Source: Afipia birgiae 34632 (lineage in GTDB: Bacteria; Pseudomonadota; Alphaproteobacteria; Rhizobiales; Xanthobacteraceae). Taken from it: a stretch of 64,000 bases of DNA. Positions 8,525-16,976 of this stretch are shown piece after piece (the first letter of the stretch is position 1; each line of letters starts with the position of its first letter). The DNA lies in NCBI RefSeq assembly GCF_000308295.2, contig NZ_HG326655.1, positions 5,698 to 69,697 of the forward strand, in the 5' to 3' direction. The position numbers and the translations under genes are program-made. Below the pieces are notes generated by a model. The model ran no database searches. It was not told the DNA's origin and saw nothing but the letters and a program-made list of their open reading frames with translations.

Positions 8525-8699
8525 ATTCATCCGATCTCAGAAAGGCATCGCCTCCAAGTACAAATCTGTCTCATTTGCAGAGACTAAAGCGAGAGCGACA
8601 AATTGGACGCTTGTCGCACTGTTTCTCTACTGCGTGCTACTTAGTGCATTCGCTGCTGTGTTCGCAGCTACTGTTGCAATGACACCATACTGGCTCTGA
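8487..8699 (+). CDS. Possible small membrane protein, start uncertain
   Basis: The frame ends in a clear hydrophobic helix (WTLVALFLYCVLLSAFAAVFAATVA) and would encode up to 70 residues. Its first 13 codons fall in duplicated, probably non-coding DNA and no good ribosome site is seen, so the true start may be a rare codon further in. It fits the pattern of tiny membrane proteins in this region, but the evidence is weak. Confidence 0.3.
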   Translation: MRSRNGRQRHPAQFIRSQKGIASKYKSVSFAETKARATNWTLVALFLYCVLLSAFAAVFAATVAMTPYWL

Positions 8700-9199
8700 C
8701 CTGAATGGTGAAATCGTTCGTTTTCTGACGCCAACCTCGCAGGCCCAATGACACTGGCGCACGCTATCTGACTCCGTCCGCAAGCTTTCGCGAGAATTGA
8801 TGTAGGCTCTAGTTGCAGTGGGCTGATGAATCACCAAACCAGCAAAACAATCACGACATCTCCAACATCGATAACGTCATCACAGCTACAGTGACAAAAG
8901 GGTGCGCTTTCCAGCGCAAGGCTTGATTATTCACGCGGCTTCGCCAAATGTTGCTCATGGTCACCTTTCTGCTTCACCGAATAATTTGTTGTCGAGCGGA
9001 CCAACTGCAAACGGTCCCCACGCCCCGGCCGGCCTGAGGTCATCCGGGGCGAGACTACCTATCTACTACATACGAAACCGCATCATCCGCCCGCTCTGCG
9101 TGCCGGAGAGCAGCTCGTTGCTTCAGAATCAGTAATCGGTCCGACGCCGCTTCTGCGGATGCCGAACTTTCTTCTATCTGGGTAGCGAGGAGACAAACA
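8700..9199. other. Intergenic region before the phasin-like gene
   Basis: No gene was supported on either strand. It is long enough to hold regulatory sites for the genes at 9200 onward, but I could not assign a promoter. Confidence 0.4.
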
Positions 9200-9529
9200 G
9201 TGATCGAACCCATACTCCTCACGCCGGACATGTCGTCAAAATCTGACGCCTTCGCGCGTGATTTCTCCGGTCTATTTCTTGCTTACGGCCTTCGTCATAT
9301 GAACTTGGCGACCAGTAACACGTTGCAGTCTTTTGAACATGTAACTCGTCTCCTGCATGCGAACACACATTCCGAAGTCATAGAACTATCCCATGACTAC
9401 TGTCAGACGCAGATGGACATCCTGAATCGCCATGCGAGCTGCACCACCGACTTTATCTGCGAGATCACCCTTCAGACTGCGGAGCCATTCAGATTAAAGG
9501 CGATTCTCCCGTGTAGCGTCGTTCTTTGA
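9200..9529 (+). CDS. Phasin-like small protein
   Basis: The 109-residue protein has the phasin pattern: an amphipathic helical segment, NTLQSFEHVTRLLHANTHSEVIELSHDYCQTQMDIL in summary, matching the usual phasin block in which 'LLAAKSLSEAIELQSEFARKQ'-type sequence is conserved. Phasins coat polyhydroxyalkanoate granules. Here the family match is partial and granule binding is unproven. The start is a GTG with GAGGAG seven bases upstream. It sits 32 bases before the second Rnk-like gene on the same strand, probably as one transcript. Confidence 0.5.
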   Translation: MIEPILLTPDMSSKSDAFARDFSGLFLAYGLRHMNLATSNTLQSFEHVTRLLHANTHSEVIELSHDYCQTQMDILNRHASCTTDFICEITLQTAEPFRLKAILPCSVVL

Positions 9530-9561
9530 CATACCTCACAAGACAGATGCAGGAGCCACTC

Positions 9562-9987
9562 ATGCGCGAAATCCTCCCTCCGATCATCCTGCCGTTACAG
9601 GATCACCTGTGTCTTGAAGCACTCGTCGCCGACGCTTTGAGAGATCGGCATCCTGTGAGTTCGTTCTTGATGTCTGAGGTCGATCGCGCCCACGTGTGCG
9701 ATGACAGGGACGTGCCGTCTGATGTTGTCCGACTCAACAACTGGGTGACATATCGCCCAAGCAACCATCCGAGGAGCGAAAGCAAGGTACTGGTGTTGCC
9801 GCAAGACTTTAGCAACGAGCGGATTCATCTATCAGTGTTGTCGCTGCTGGGCGCCGCCGTTCTTGGGCTGCGCACAGGCGATCGGCTTCAGTTTCTCGAC
9901 TTCAAGGGTGACTCCACCCTTGTCGCCATTGAAAGCATAGGGGTGCAGCCTGATGCGTCCGCAATATTGTCGATGCGCCAGGGGTAG
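9562..9987 (+). CDS. Rnk-like nucleoside diphosphate kinase regulator paralogue
   Basis: The 141-residue protein starts MREILPPIILPLQDH; the ATG at 9562 has GGAG just upstream, whereas the longer frame does not. It has the Rnk-type helical arm (LVADALRDRHPVSSFLMSEVDRA), then NNWVTYRPS and the core LSVLSLLGAAVLGLRTGDRL. It resembles the protein at 7250 throughout but lacks the C-terminal membrane helix. It probably acts on transcription or nucleotide pools as in the Rnk/GreA superfamily. The pairing of two divergent copies within 2.5 kb is notable. Confidence 0.75.
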   Translation: MREILPPIILPLQDHLCLEALVADALRDRHPVSSFLMSEVDRAHVCDDRDVPSDVVRLNNWVTYRPSNHPRSESKVLVLPQDFSNERIHLSVLSLLGAAVLGLRTGDRLQFLDFKGDSTLVAIESIGVQPDASAILSMRQG

Positions 9988-10020
9988 GTACCGATATTCG
10001 GGGGCGTTTCAGGGAGCGCG

Positions 10021-10152
10021 TCACGGGCCAGTTTGGTGGCTCAGGATCATGTTTACCCAGCTCTTTAGAAAGAACCCGGAATCGATCCCGGCCTCGATCA
10101 GCCGTTCAGGCAAGCCTTCCGATTTAAGACTTTCAGTTAGGTTTTCCTGCAT
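10021..10152 (-). CDS. Candidate 43-residue protein
   Basis: A short minus-strand frame, MQENLTESLKSEGLPERLIE..., has a strong GGGAGG five bases before its ATG at 10152. It is too short to classify and has no membrane helix. It converges with the Rnk-like gene. The ribosome site is the main argument; it could be chance. Confidence 0.35.
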   Translation of the reverse strand: MQENLTESLKSEGLPERLIEAGIDSGFFLKSWVNMILSHQTGP

Positions 10153-10441
10153 CAAACCTCCCTTTGAGCCGACCGGTTGTACCTAAACTCACACTTGCTG
10201 GCTGGGTGACGTTGTATGGACTAAGCTAAACCAACAAAAATCTAGGCGCGCTTGAGCAGCCATTTGGCGGTGTAGAGTTTTTGTCATGCCGCAGCCAATC
10301 GACTGCGAATCCTTGATCCTGAATGAACATGCTGTAGTCGGAGGATCTGAAACGTAGCAGGTTAGCTGTGGTGTCGATCCCATCACACCATCTTTCGAGA
10401 AGACGGTTCAAGGATTCCGGAGGAGCCGCTATAGAATCTGA

Positions 10442-10678
10442 GTCCTTCAATCCGAAAAGCGCTCGCAATACTATCAAGATAATCTGGGCCGGAAGGTCGA
10501 GGAATTGAGGCTTTCCTCGAAATTGTCCCAGACGGATTTAGCGGACGAAGCCGAAACCCGTCGGGCCCTGATCAGCGAGATCGAGCGAGGAGAAGCGAAC
10601 CCGACGCGCGACACGATCGTAAGCATCGCAATGGCGTTGGGCGTCAACCCAGCCGAACTCTTTGACCAACCGCGATGA
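10442..10678 (+). pseudogene. XRE-family HTH regulator without a clear start
   Basis: The frame encodes a well-conserved helix-turn-helix: GRKVEELRLSSKLSQTDLAD, then RRALISEIERGEANPT and IVSIAMALGVNPAELF, ending at a stop at 10676. It is closed upstream by a TGA at 10439 and holds no ATG. CTG at 10484 or TTG at 10505 are the only possible starts. A GGAGGAG at about 10420 lies ahead of a different frame, suggesting a frameshift near the 5' end. It is either a truncated gene or one with a rare start. Confidence 0.5.
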
Positions 10679-11047
10679 GAAATTCGCCTGACTAAGCGAG
10701 GCAATCCGTCTCCACGTTCCGGTGGAGACGCCGCAAGCTTTCCATGCATGCCGCCATAGCTTTGACGCACTTTTGTGTACATTAAAAACCTACATTCGTA
10801 TTTCTATTGGTCACAGCAATCGTGAGCGTGAGCGATGCGGCTTTCCCGCTAAAATATCCAAACATCATCGTTATCGCATTGCCGAGCAGCGCACAGCGTG
10901 AATGGCTGCTCAATCGGGCCCGTCATCATTGCGACGGACCGTAGCCGAATCTTGCTTACGAGCGAAGTTGGCTCATGAGCTTTCGATCCTGGGAGGATTA
11001 CGCCAATCCTGCTCGTCGCAGGCAACTGTAGGAGCAGGCGCTGGGGG

Positions 11048-11383
11048 CATAGCGATTTTTCGCGAGCTACCACTGCGGCGATCGACCTAGAGCTATGTTT
11101 TGGCTTCGGAGCGATTGGCGTGGCACGGTTTTCAGATCGTGCCACAGAGATATTATTGCAGAGCCCCTCTATCGTTGGCCTGATCACGAAACGCATAGCT
11201 CGTTGCCATACGCAGGCACGCGAACTCATCGCTGCGAACCAACAGACAGTCGAAGCTGTGACACTTCGATTGGAACAGACAGGGTATCTGGATCGTGCTG
11301 CGATCGACGAGCTTCCGAAAACGTATCCCGTGCGCAGCTCGAAAGCTGATCCGTCCGATAAGAGCGATGGAGGCTGCCGATGA
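11048..11383 (+). pseudogene. C-terminal fragment of an M41 (FtsH-like) protease, copy 1
   Basis: The frame reads SDFSRATTAAIDLELCFGFG and then RCHTQARELIAANQQTVEAV and YLDRAAIDELP, which is the end of the M41 peptidase domain (SDLARAT motif and C-terminal helices). The preceding GAGAGG stretch sits in another frame, so the reading frame is broken at about 11045. No ATPase or HExxH zinc motif remains upstream. Its stop overlaps the next start in ATGA, as in a coupled operon. Confidence 0.5.
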
Positions 11384-11620
11384 TAAGTATAACTGTGGCG
11401 ATTCTTCCGGGAGGATATGCCGAGATTCGGCGCACCATCGGCCTCGTGCATCTTGCCAATCTGTCCGATCTGGCCCGCCGAAACGACCGCTGGATGAGAT
11501 CGTCGATCAGCAAGTCCGCTTGCCGGAAGGGAGGCGTCGGCTCGCACCGTTTACCTGCGCGGCCATGACCGCTCTACTAGGCGACGTCCTTTGCGGCGGG
11601 TGGTCAGTTTCTGTTCCGCT
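11380..11620 (+). pseudogene. Frameshifted copy of the small protein encoded at 11869
   Basis: The start MISITVAILPGGYAEIRRTI with VHLANLSDLA parallels MLKVTIDLIPGGCSAPRRTI with MCIANESDLA at 11869. The frame is then lost. Similarity resumes in another frame as VYLRGHDRS, against VLAHDRRQS in the intact copy. One or more frameshifts have destroyed it. Confidence 0.55.
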
Positions 11621-11649
11621 TTCCAAGCCCGAACCATAGGGGCCAAGTC

Positions 11650-11875
11650 CCAGTTCACTAGATTCGTCGCGACGCAGCGCGCTTCCAAGGGCCTCGACAC
11701 GCGACGTACACCCTCTCTTACCAGGCGGCACTGGTCGCGGTGCGGACCGACGGAGAACGTGGCGCTCGCGCTGCGCAACAAGAGCCCTCTCTCCGGAGAC
11801 GCCGTACGCGCAATGTTCGAAGCCACCTCGTCAGGAAAGTGCGGTCCGAAACATGAGGAGAAGGTTACATGCTGA
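11650..11875 (+). pseudogene. C-terminal fragment of an M41-like protease, copy 2
   Basis: Joining two frames gives YQAALVAVRTD followed by VALALRNKSPLSGDAVRAMF, which matches the terminal helices of the protease also seen in copy 1 (LIAANQQTVEAV, YLDRAAIDEL). The SDLARAT region is not recognisable. The stop overlaps the ATG of the next small gene, repeating the arrangement of copy 1. Confidence 0.4.
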
Positions 11876-12138
11876 AGGTGACGATCGATTTGATACCAGG
11901 AGGATGCTCTGCGCCACGCCGGACGATCGCCACAATGTGTATCGCGAACGAAAGCGACTTGGCGGATCTTTCGGACTATAGCGTCGAGGCGATGGAGGGG
12001 CCCAACCATCTCACCGGCGATCCCGCGCGCAACAGAGCATGCATGGTGCTTGCGCACGATCGTCGGCAGAGCGTCTGGATCCTGCTGGAGAAGGCCTGCG
12101 CAGAAATCGCAGAAGCGGATTTCGTTGAACTCTCGTAG
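11869..12138 (+). CDS. Small conserved protein of mobile regions, intact copy
   Basis: An 89-residue protein, MLKVTIDLIPGG..., ending HDRRQSVWILLEKACAEIAEADF. GAGGAG precedes the ATG, which overlaps the stop of the protease fragment. I know similar short proteins from rhizobial integrated elements, where they sit directly after an AAA/M41 gene; their function is not known to me. The intact frame next to a wrecked partner suggests recent decay of the protease. Confidence 0.6.
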   Translation: MLKVTIDLIPGGCSAPRRTIATMCIANESDLADLSDYSVEAMEGPNHLTGDPARNRACMVLAHDRRQSVWILLEKACAEIAEADFVELS

Positions 12139-12273
12139 AAATCGGCCAGCCATCCGATCGAGCGCCCCAAGTGGCTTCCAGCTTCGCCACTTAGTTAGAC
12201 CCGTCCGCGACCGAAAGGACTGGGACGGGAGTGATCCACGGCGGCCTCCCAAACTCCCGGAGACTGAGCACCG

Positions 12274-13224
12274 ATGTCCATCGCAACCAATGCCAACGCT
12301 TCCGACACTCCCTCGACGAGCATCCTGCATCGTCCCTTCGGAGGCATCACCGGGTATCGTAAGATTTCCGATCGCGCCAGCCGCGTGGGCGTCCAAGCGT
12401 TCCCCATCTCGATGGTCCAGCAGTTATCCGCGGCAGGGCTGCTCGCCACGCCCGGTGCTTATGTGCTCACGGACAATCGCACCGCTTATGTCGGCGAGAG
12501 CATTCGGCCTGCCCGTCGCCTCGCCGACCATGCCGCGGACCCGCAGAAGCGGGCATTCGCGCGCGACGTCTTCGTCATCGCGGGCTGCGACGGATGTGCA
12601 TTCGACAAGGCGATCGTGATGGATCTTCAGTTTCGTCTCACCAATCTTGCCGTCGATGCCGGGATTGTCACGGTAATGAAGGGGACGAACCCGACGGACT
12701 TGGATCTTCCGGACGCCGATCGCTCGACGCACGACCGCATCTTCGGGGACGCTCTCCGCCTACTCTACGACGCAGGTTGCCGTTTCTTCCACCCCACAGA
12801 GGATACCGTTGTCGGGCTCAAGGCGGAATCGTTCTCTGCAGACGACATGACGGATATCGCCGATGCCGGCCCGATGGAGATCGGCGTGACGACAACGCCC
12901 CTCGGCGCCGAGGAGTTTGAGTTGAACTATGACGATGTCTGGGCTCGAGGCTACTGGTCGGCTGGCCACTTCATCGTAGCGGCGGGCTCCGAGGTTCGCA
13001 CCCAAACGAACGGCTCCGTCAACGGCGTCACTAGGGCTCGCAGGGACGAACTATTCCGAGCCGGCGTTCTGTCCAGTATTCCAGGTGTCGCTGATCGACG
13101 CCGCCTGATCGCGGCTCTTGCATTCCCGTCGATCTCGATCGCGGCGAAAGTCATCTGCGGCGCGCACACGGCGGGTCGCTGGACGCCGCTGACCCGTTCG
13201 CGCGCTGCGATCCTGGCGGCGTGA
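12274..13224 (+). CDS. GIY-YIG nuclease-fold protein with C-terminal DUF4357
   Basis: The 316-residue protein has a GIY-YIG-like core: GAYVLTDNRTAYVGES (about residues 61-76) followed by RRLADHAADPQKRAF, a pattern with Tyr, Gly and Arg as in the nuclease superfamily. The C-terminal part, GHFIVAAGSEVRT ... RRDELFRAGVLSSI ... FPSISIAAKVICGAHTAGRWTPL, matches DUF4357. Such fusions occur in mobile and defence islands and may be nicking nucleases. The first GIY triplet reads GAY and the second YVG, so activity needs proof. It stands alone, with no partner gene within 350 bases. Confidence 0.72.
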   Translation: MSIATNANASDTPSTSILHRPFGGITGYRKISDRASRVGVQAFPISMVQQLSAAGLLATPGAYVLTDNRTAYVGESIRPARRLADHAADPQKRAFARDVFVIAGCDGCAFDKAIVMDLQFRLTNLAVDAGIVTVMKGTNPTDLDLPDADRSTHDRIFGDALRLLYDAGCRFFHPTEDTVVGLKAESFSADDMTDIADAGPMEIGVTTTPLGAEEFELNYDDVWARGYWSAGHFIVAAGSEVRTQTNGSVNGVTRARRDELFRAGVLSSIPGVADRRRLIAALAFPSISIAAKVICGAHTAGRWTPLTRSRAAILAA

Positions 13225-13586
13225 GGGAGGGCATCATGGTTCACATCGGCAGCATATCATCACCGTGCCTGCGCTTGCGGGACAGCATGCTTGAACCGCC
13301 GGACATCGTCGAGTTTTATGTCGCTGCTAAGTTAATAGGTGTTTTGGCGACTGGCGGGACCTACCTAGTGGAGGTGATCAAATATCGGTTCGGCAGGGCG
13401 TGGCCCCGGCGAGGCTTGGCACCATCAGGCGTGGCAAAGGCGGGAGAGCCCGTAACAGGGGCTGCTCCATTTGAAATCAACCGACTGAACAGCTCCGGAA
13501 GGACCAATGCTGAGACGATCAACAGTGACGTCCGGGCGACGACGGAAAGATTGTGTCGCCCTACTTGCATGAGGAGGGCTTGCGAA
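13225..13586. other. Gap between the GIY-YIG and HTH genes
   Basis: An open frame continues upstream of the HTH gene through this gap, but its translation looks non-coding and contains no recognisable motif. The gap probably carries the HTH gene promoter. Confidence 0.4.
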
Positions 13587-13910
13587 ATGACCGACAAGCG
13601 GCGCGACCGCGTCGCCCAGCGGCCGGACCCTGCCGCTTGGGGTGAAGACGAACTCATGAGTCTTGGCGAAGCTGCCCGTCTGCATTGGCCGGACGGGCCG
13701 ATAAGGGAACGCACACTTCGCACCGCCGTCCGCGACGGACGGCTTCCGATTTCCATACTGGCCGGCAAATTTTTCGTTACTAGGCGGGCATTGGCGGCAT
13801 TGTCGAATTGCGAGCCGGCGCCGACGTCGCGCCCTGCGCGGGATGCCGAAGCCACGACGGGCCGCTTCGCGGACGACCTCGCAGCGGTCCGAAGCATGCG
13901 CGGCCGCTAG
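13587..13910 (+). CDS. Small HTH/excisionase-like DNA-binding protein
   Basis: The 107-residue protein starts MTDKRRDRVAQRPD at an ATG preceded by GAGGAGGG. The middle part, LMSLGEAARLHWPDGPIRERTLRTAVRDGRLPI...FVTRRAL, has the winged-helix layout of MerR/excisionase-type proteins: a 'sLgEAA' helix, then a recognition helix, then a strand ending FVTRRAL. The tail is disordered. It may regulate or direct the recombinase at 15366, but it is separated from it by other genes. Confidence 0.55.
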   Translation: MTDKRRDRVAQRPDPAAWGEDELMSLGEAARLHWPDGPIRERTLRTAVRDGRLPISILAGKFFVTRRALAALSNCEPAPTSRPARDAEATTGRFADDLAAVRSMRGR

Positions 13911-14615
13911 GCGACACCGCTACGGGTTGCGGGCGACGGCATCGAAGGTATCGATCGTGACGATCCTGATCCGGACCAGACCCGAAGCAGAACCGCGCGG
14001 TTGCATGGCGAAGCCCGCTTTCCCAATGGGCTTCCGCCAGTCCGGCGGATCGAAGCTGATGGCTGCCTTCATTTCGCGGCCCGCCTCCGGGATCGCGAAG
14101 CGCGGATGCCGCTCCTTATCGTTGCACGCGGCCGAAATGAGCATGAAGCGATGTTTGTCACCTCCAGCAGCTCGCGTTCTCCGCCGCCATGGGATGCGGC
14201 GACGATTCCCGGGAGCCCGGTCAGTGATCGAGAAGAATCACCTGCGGAGGCGGACGATCGAAGGCGCGTAGCGAAGATCACGGACGAGAGGCTCGCCGAC
14301 AAGAACCCTACTGACGATCGAAACGGGGCACCTCGCTCGGGCACGGTTTCAATCCGGACTAATGATAACGTTCCAATTTCTGATCCCTTGCCGTTCGCGA
14401 GCTATCGAATCGACCACCGTCGGAAGAGGACCTCTGGCGTTTACCGCGCCGAGGTCGGCAGCACCCGGCACACCGTCGGTTATCGGCGATGTCGCAAGGC
14501 CGCCGTCGCCTCGGAAAGATATATGGGTGGTCCTGCGATGAAGGATTCGCCGCTGCCGGGATCGCCTTCAAACGGAGCCTGCCTCGAAGGCATGATCCGG
14601 TGTCGGTTCCGAGGA
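13911..14615. other. Region without a confident gene
   Basis: Short frames occur on both strands (for example 13920-14144 minus), but I could not link any to a family or a good ribosome site. It could hold a decayed gene. Confidence 0.35.
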
Positions 14616-15221
14616 TCACAACGATGCGGCGACCTGCTCGAGCGCGCGCAAGGAGATCGCGCGCGTCGTGGTCATTCGCACACCCCGATATTCCTGCATG
14701 AGACGGGCCTCGTCGTAATAGCCCTTGGCCAAGGATTCGGAGGCGAAGGTCCGTTGCGTGTGTCCGCCGCCCGGGAGGAAATGACGCACCGTGGCGATCC
14801 GCGGGCGTTCCTCCCCGGTCGCCCCGTCCACCCAAGTAAGTTTGAGGCAGGCTTCCGCCAGCACGTTCCGGTGGCCGGGGAACTCCGGTGCGCCGGAAGG
14901 GGGCCGGAAGCTGTCGCCGACACGCAAACGCTCGATCAGCCACTCGAGGTGCCGGTCGAGGGTAACCGCCGCTCCGGAAAGCATCTTCAACCCGGCGAAG
15001 TCCCGGTAGGTCGTGGCCGCGTTCGCGGCGTAGGCGCTCCCGGCGACAGCGATCACCAGACCGGCGGCGTCCCGCGCAGTCATGGCCGCGGCCCCCTTGC
15101 CATGGCCCTTGAAGGTGATCGCGCCAGCCGGCCTCACGTGCTTCAGATGCAGAAGGACCGTCTTCTCCGCCAGTCCGAACGCCGCGGCGACCGCGCGCGC
15201 CAATTCGACCGATGTCGCCAT
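14616..15221 (-). CDS. Uncharacterised island protein with N-terminal HTH-like region
   Basis: The 201-residue protein has an N-terminal segment resembling a winged-helix domain (SVELARAVAAAFGLAEKTVLLHLKHVRPAGAI, then FKGHGKGAAAMTARDAAGLVIAVAGS). A C-terminal half follows with no motif I recognise. It is transcribed divergently from the recombinase operon at 15366, so it may act as that operon's regulator. That role is inferred only from position and the HTH-like region. Confidence 0.55.
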   Translation of the reverse strand: MATSVELARAVAAAFGLAEKTVLLHLKHVRPAGAITFKGHGKGAAAMTARDAAGLVIAVAGSAYAANAATTYRDFAGLKMLSGAAVTLDRHLEWLIERLRVGDSFRPPSGAPEFPGHRNVLAEACLKLTWVDGATGEERPRIATVRHFLPGGGHTQRTFASESLAKGYYDEARLMQEYRGVRMTTTRAISLRALEQVAASL

Positions 15222-15365
15222 GCTCGCCCCAGGTTCGCGACTCCGCCTCTAGCATTAACCACTTTCCCGGGACGGTTCAACGGACAAATTGCGCTTTTAA
15301 CGGGTGGACGCCATATAGCGCCTACAAAGGCAGATTTTATCCGTTGATGGAAAGCGCGAGGAACC

Positions 15366-16976
15366 GTGAGCAAGGGACCGTACAAGAGAGAAAAGGATAC
15401 GCATCTTCCGTGGCCCCAGGACGCCTGGGGTTCGAGAAAGCTCGACAGGCTGTTCCTTAACGAGACCGGCCTCGATCCGATCAGCCTCCTGCAGAAGCTC
15501 GACAAGGAATTCGATATCGGAGGGGCCGTCCCCTACCTGACAATCCGCGGTGTCGAACCCGGAAGGTCGGCGATGATCGTTGTCCGGAATACGTGGGACG
15601 GGAGCGAGAAGTCGACCGGCGTTGCGGCCGACGGCATGACGGAAGCGCAGGCCAGATTGCATCCCACCGCGCGAGCCGAACTCGTCAAGCATGCGGCAGA
15701 AAAAGTGCTTCGTCTGCAGGCCCGTCACGCGCCCACCACGATCCGGTACTCGCGCATCTTACGCTGGTGGCTCGATAAACGACTAAAGCGTCGTGGCGCC
15801 GCAAGGGACAAGCCCGAAGCGATCCTCGATCGAAAGCGCGGAAACTTCGCCACCCAGGATACGGACAACCGGGACGGCCATCGGGTCGAGACCTGGATGG
15901 AATTCCTCGAGGAGCGGACCCTCGCTTCGCACACCGCCAACGTCGGCGACAATTTCAACGATTGGTTCCGCAAACACCTGGTGGAGGCCGGAGCACCGAT
16001 CGTCGGCGATCAAGTCAAGGGAGGGCAGGACGGCACGGTCGCGAACTATCACTCCTGCCTGTCTCAGGCACTCGGCGAGTTCGCCGAGGAGTACCGGCTG
16101 GCGGTCCGGCTCAGCTTCAATAAGACGCGTGGCGAACAGGACTACCAGCAGAAGCTCGCGGCCGGCATCACTTGGACTGACATCGTCAAGGTGGTCTTCT
16201 TCTGCCTTGGCTACCATTGGAACGGCGATGGATTCGCCTGGGAATGGGTGGAACGCAACGGAAAGATGCGTCAATGGCCATTGCGGCTGTCGGGCAAGCA
16301 ACTGGCCGAACACCTCGCGTTCTACATGCCGGTGATCCGTCTCGTGATGGTCTACGTCATCACTGGGACGCGATTGCAGCGCATCGCGCTGCTCGGCTGG
16401 GAGAAGCACGATACCCGAGGGTGGATCGATCTCGCCCGACGGATGATCATCCGCAACGGCCGCCTCGGGCCCGACTACGAGCACAAGCCGCGTCGCCCAT
16501 CGCGGCTGCTGCGGCCGGCGGTGCGCCTGTTCGCCCGCTGGTTCAGAGACGACCAGGCGCGGCAGCGCGCCGAAGCGTGGGACGACGTGGAGGACGGCGG
16601 TTTCTATGTCGTCCACGACGGCTGCGGCAGCCGGGTCGACAACATCGCATATCGCGCCAAGAAGGCGTTCGTCGCGGTGGGTATCCCGAATCGACGACAC
16701 GACCTCAAGGCCTCCGCCGTCGGCATCTTCTGGGAGGCGGGTTTCGGCCTCAGCCGCATCGGACACCTGACCGGCAACGACCCGGTGGTGATTAAGCAGC
16801 ATTATCTGTTCCTCGAAGCGGATAGCGAAGGCATGACCCGGCCTAAACCCGACGAGAGCAAGCTGACGTTCCTTGGCTTCATGGATCCGAAAAAGCTCTG
16901 CCGGCGGCTTCCGCGCGCCTCGCGGCCCGGACCACCCCCGCCGAACCCTCGCCGCCAAAAAAGCGTTTGGAAATGA
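15366..16976 (+). CDS. Tyrosine recombinase-like integrase with HxxK box
   Basis: The 536-residue protein ends in a tyrosine-recombinase catalytic domain. The first arginine is in VITGTRLQRIALLGW (R336), box II reads RHDLKAS (H445, K448 in place of the usual arginine), the second histidine is in IGHLTG (H467), and the likely nucleophile is in KQHYLFLE (Y480). Spacing fits the family. A long N-terminal region (about 300 residues) includes a core-binding-like segment. The start is a GTG with AGGA upstream. Its stop overlaps the next ATG (ATGA). It is the likely integrase of the island. Confidence 0.75.
   Translation: MSKGPYKREKDTHLPWPQDAWGSRKLDRLFLNETGLDPISLLQKLDKEFDIGGAVPYLTIRGVEPGRSAMIVVRNTWDGSEKSTGVAADGMTEAQARLHPTARAELVKHAAEKVLRLQARHAPTTIRYSRILRWWLDKRLKRRGAARDKPEAILDRKRGNFATQDTDNRDGHRVETWMEFLEERTLASHTANVGDNFNDWFRKHLVEAGAPIVGDQVKGGQDGTVANYHSCLSQALGEFAEEYRLAVRLSFNKTRGEQDYQQKLAAGITWTDIVKVVFFCLGYHWNGDGFAWEWVERNGKMRQWPLRLSGKQLAEHLAFYMPVIRLVMVYVITGTRLQRIALLGWEKHDTRGWIDLARRMIIRNGRLGPDYEHKPRRPSRLLRPAVRLFARWFRDDQARQRAEAWDDVEDGGFYVVHDGCGSRVDNIAYRAKKAFVAVGIPNRRHDLKASAVGIFWEAGFGLSRIGHLTGNDPVVIKQHYLFLEADSEGMTRPKPDESKLTFLGFMDPKKLCRRLPRASRPGPPPPNPRRQKSVWK

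Noticed and set aside
9180-9196. GGTAGCGAGGAG resembling the tRNA-Met 3' end (possible attachment site)
   Set aside because: Only about ten bases match, and it is better explained as the ribosome site of the phasin-like gene.
10849-11547. A 232-codon minus-strand frame
   Set aside because: It is opposite the M41-like fragment and its sequence has no recognisable domain.
14359-15255. A 298-codon minus-strand frame
   Set aside because: It overlaps the better frame at 14616-15221, which has a protein-like sequence and HTH-like start; the longer frame is Arg-rich and motif-free.
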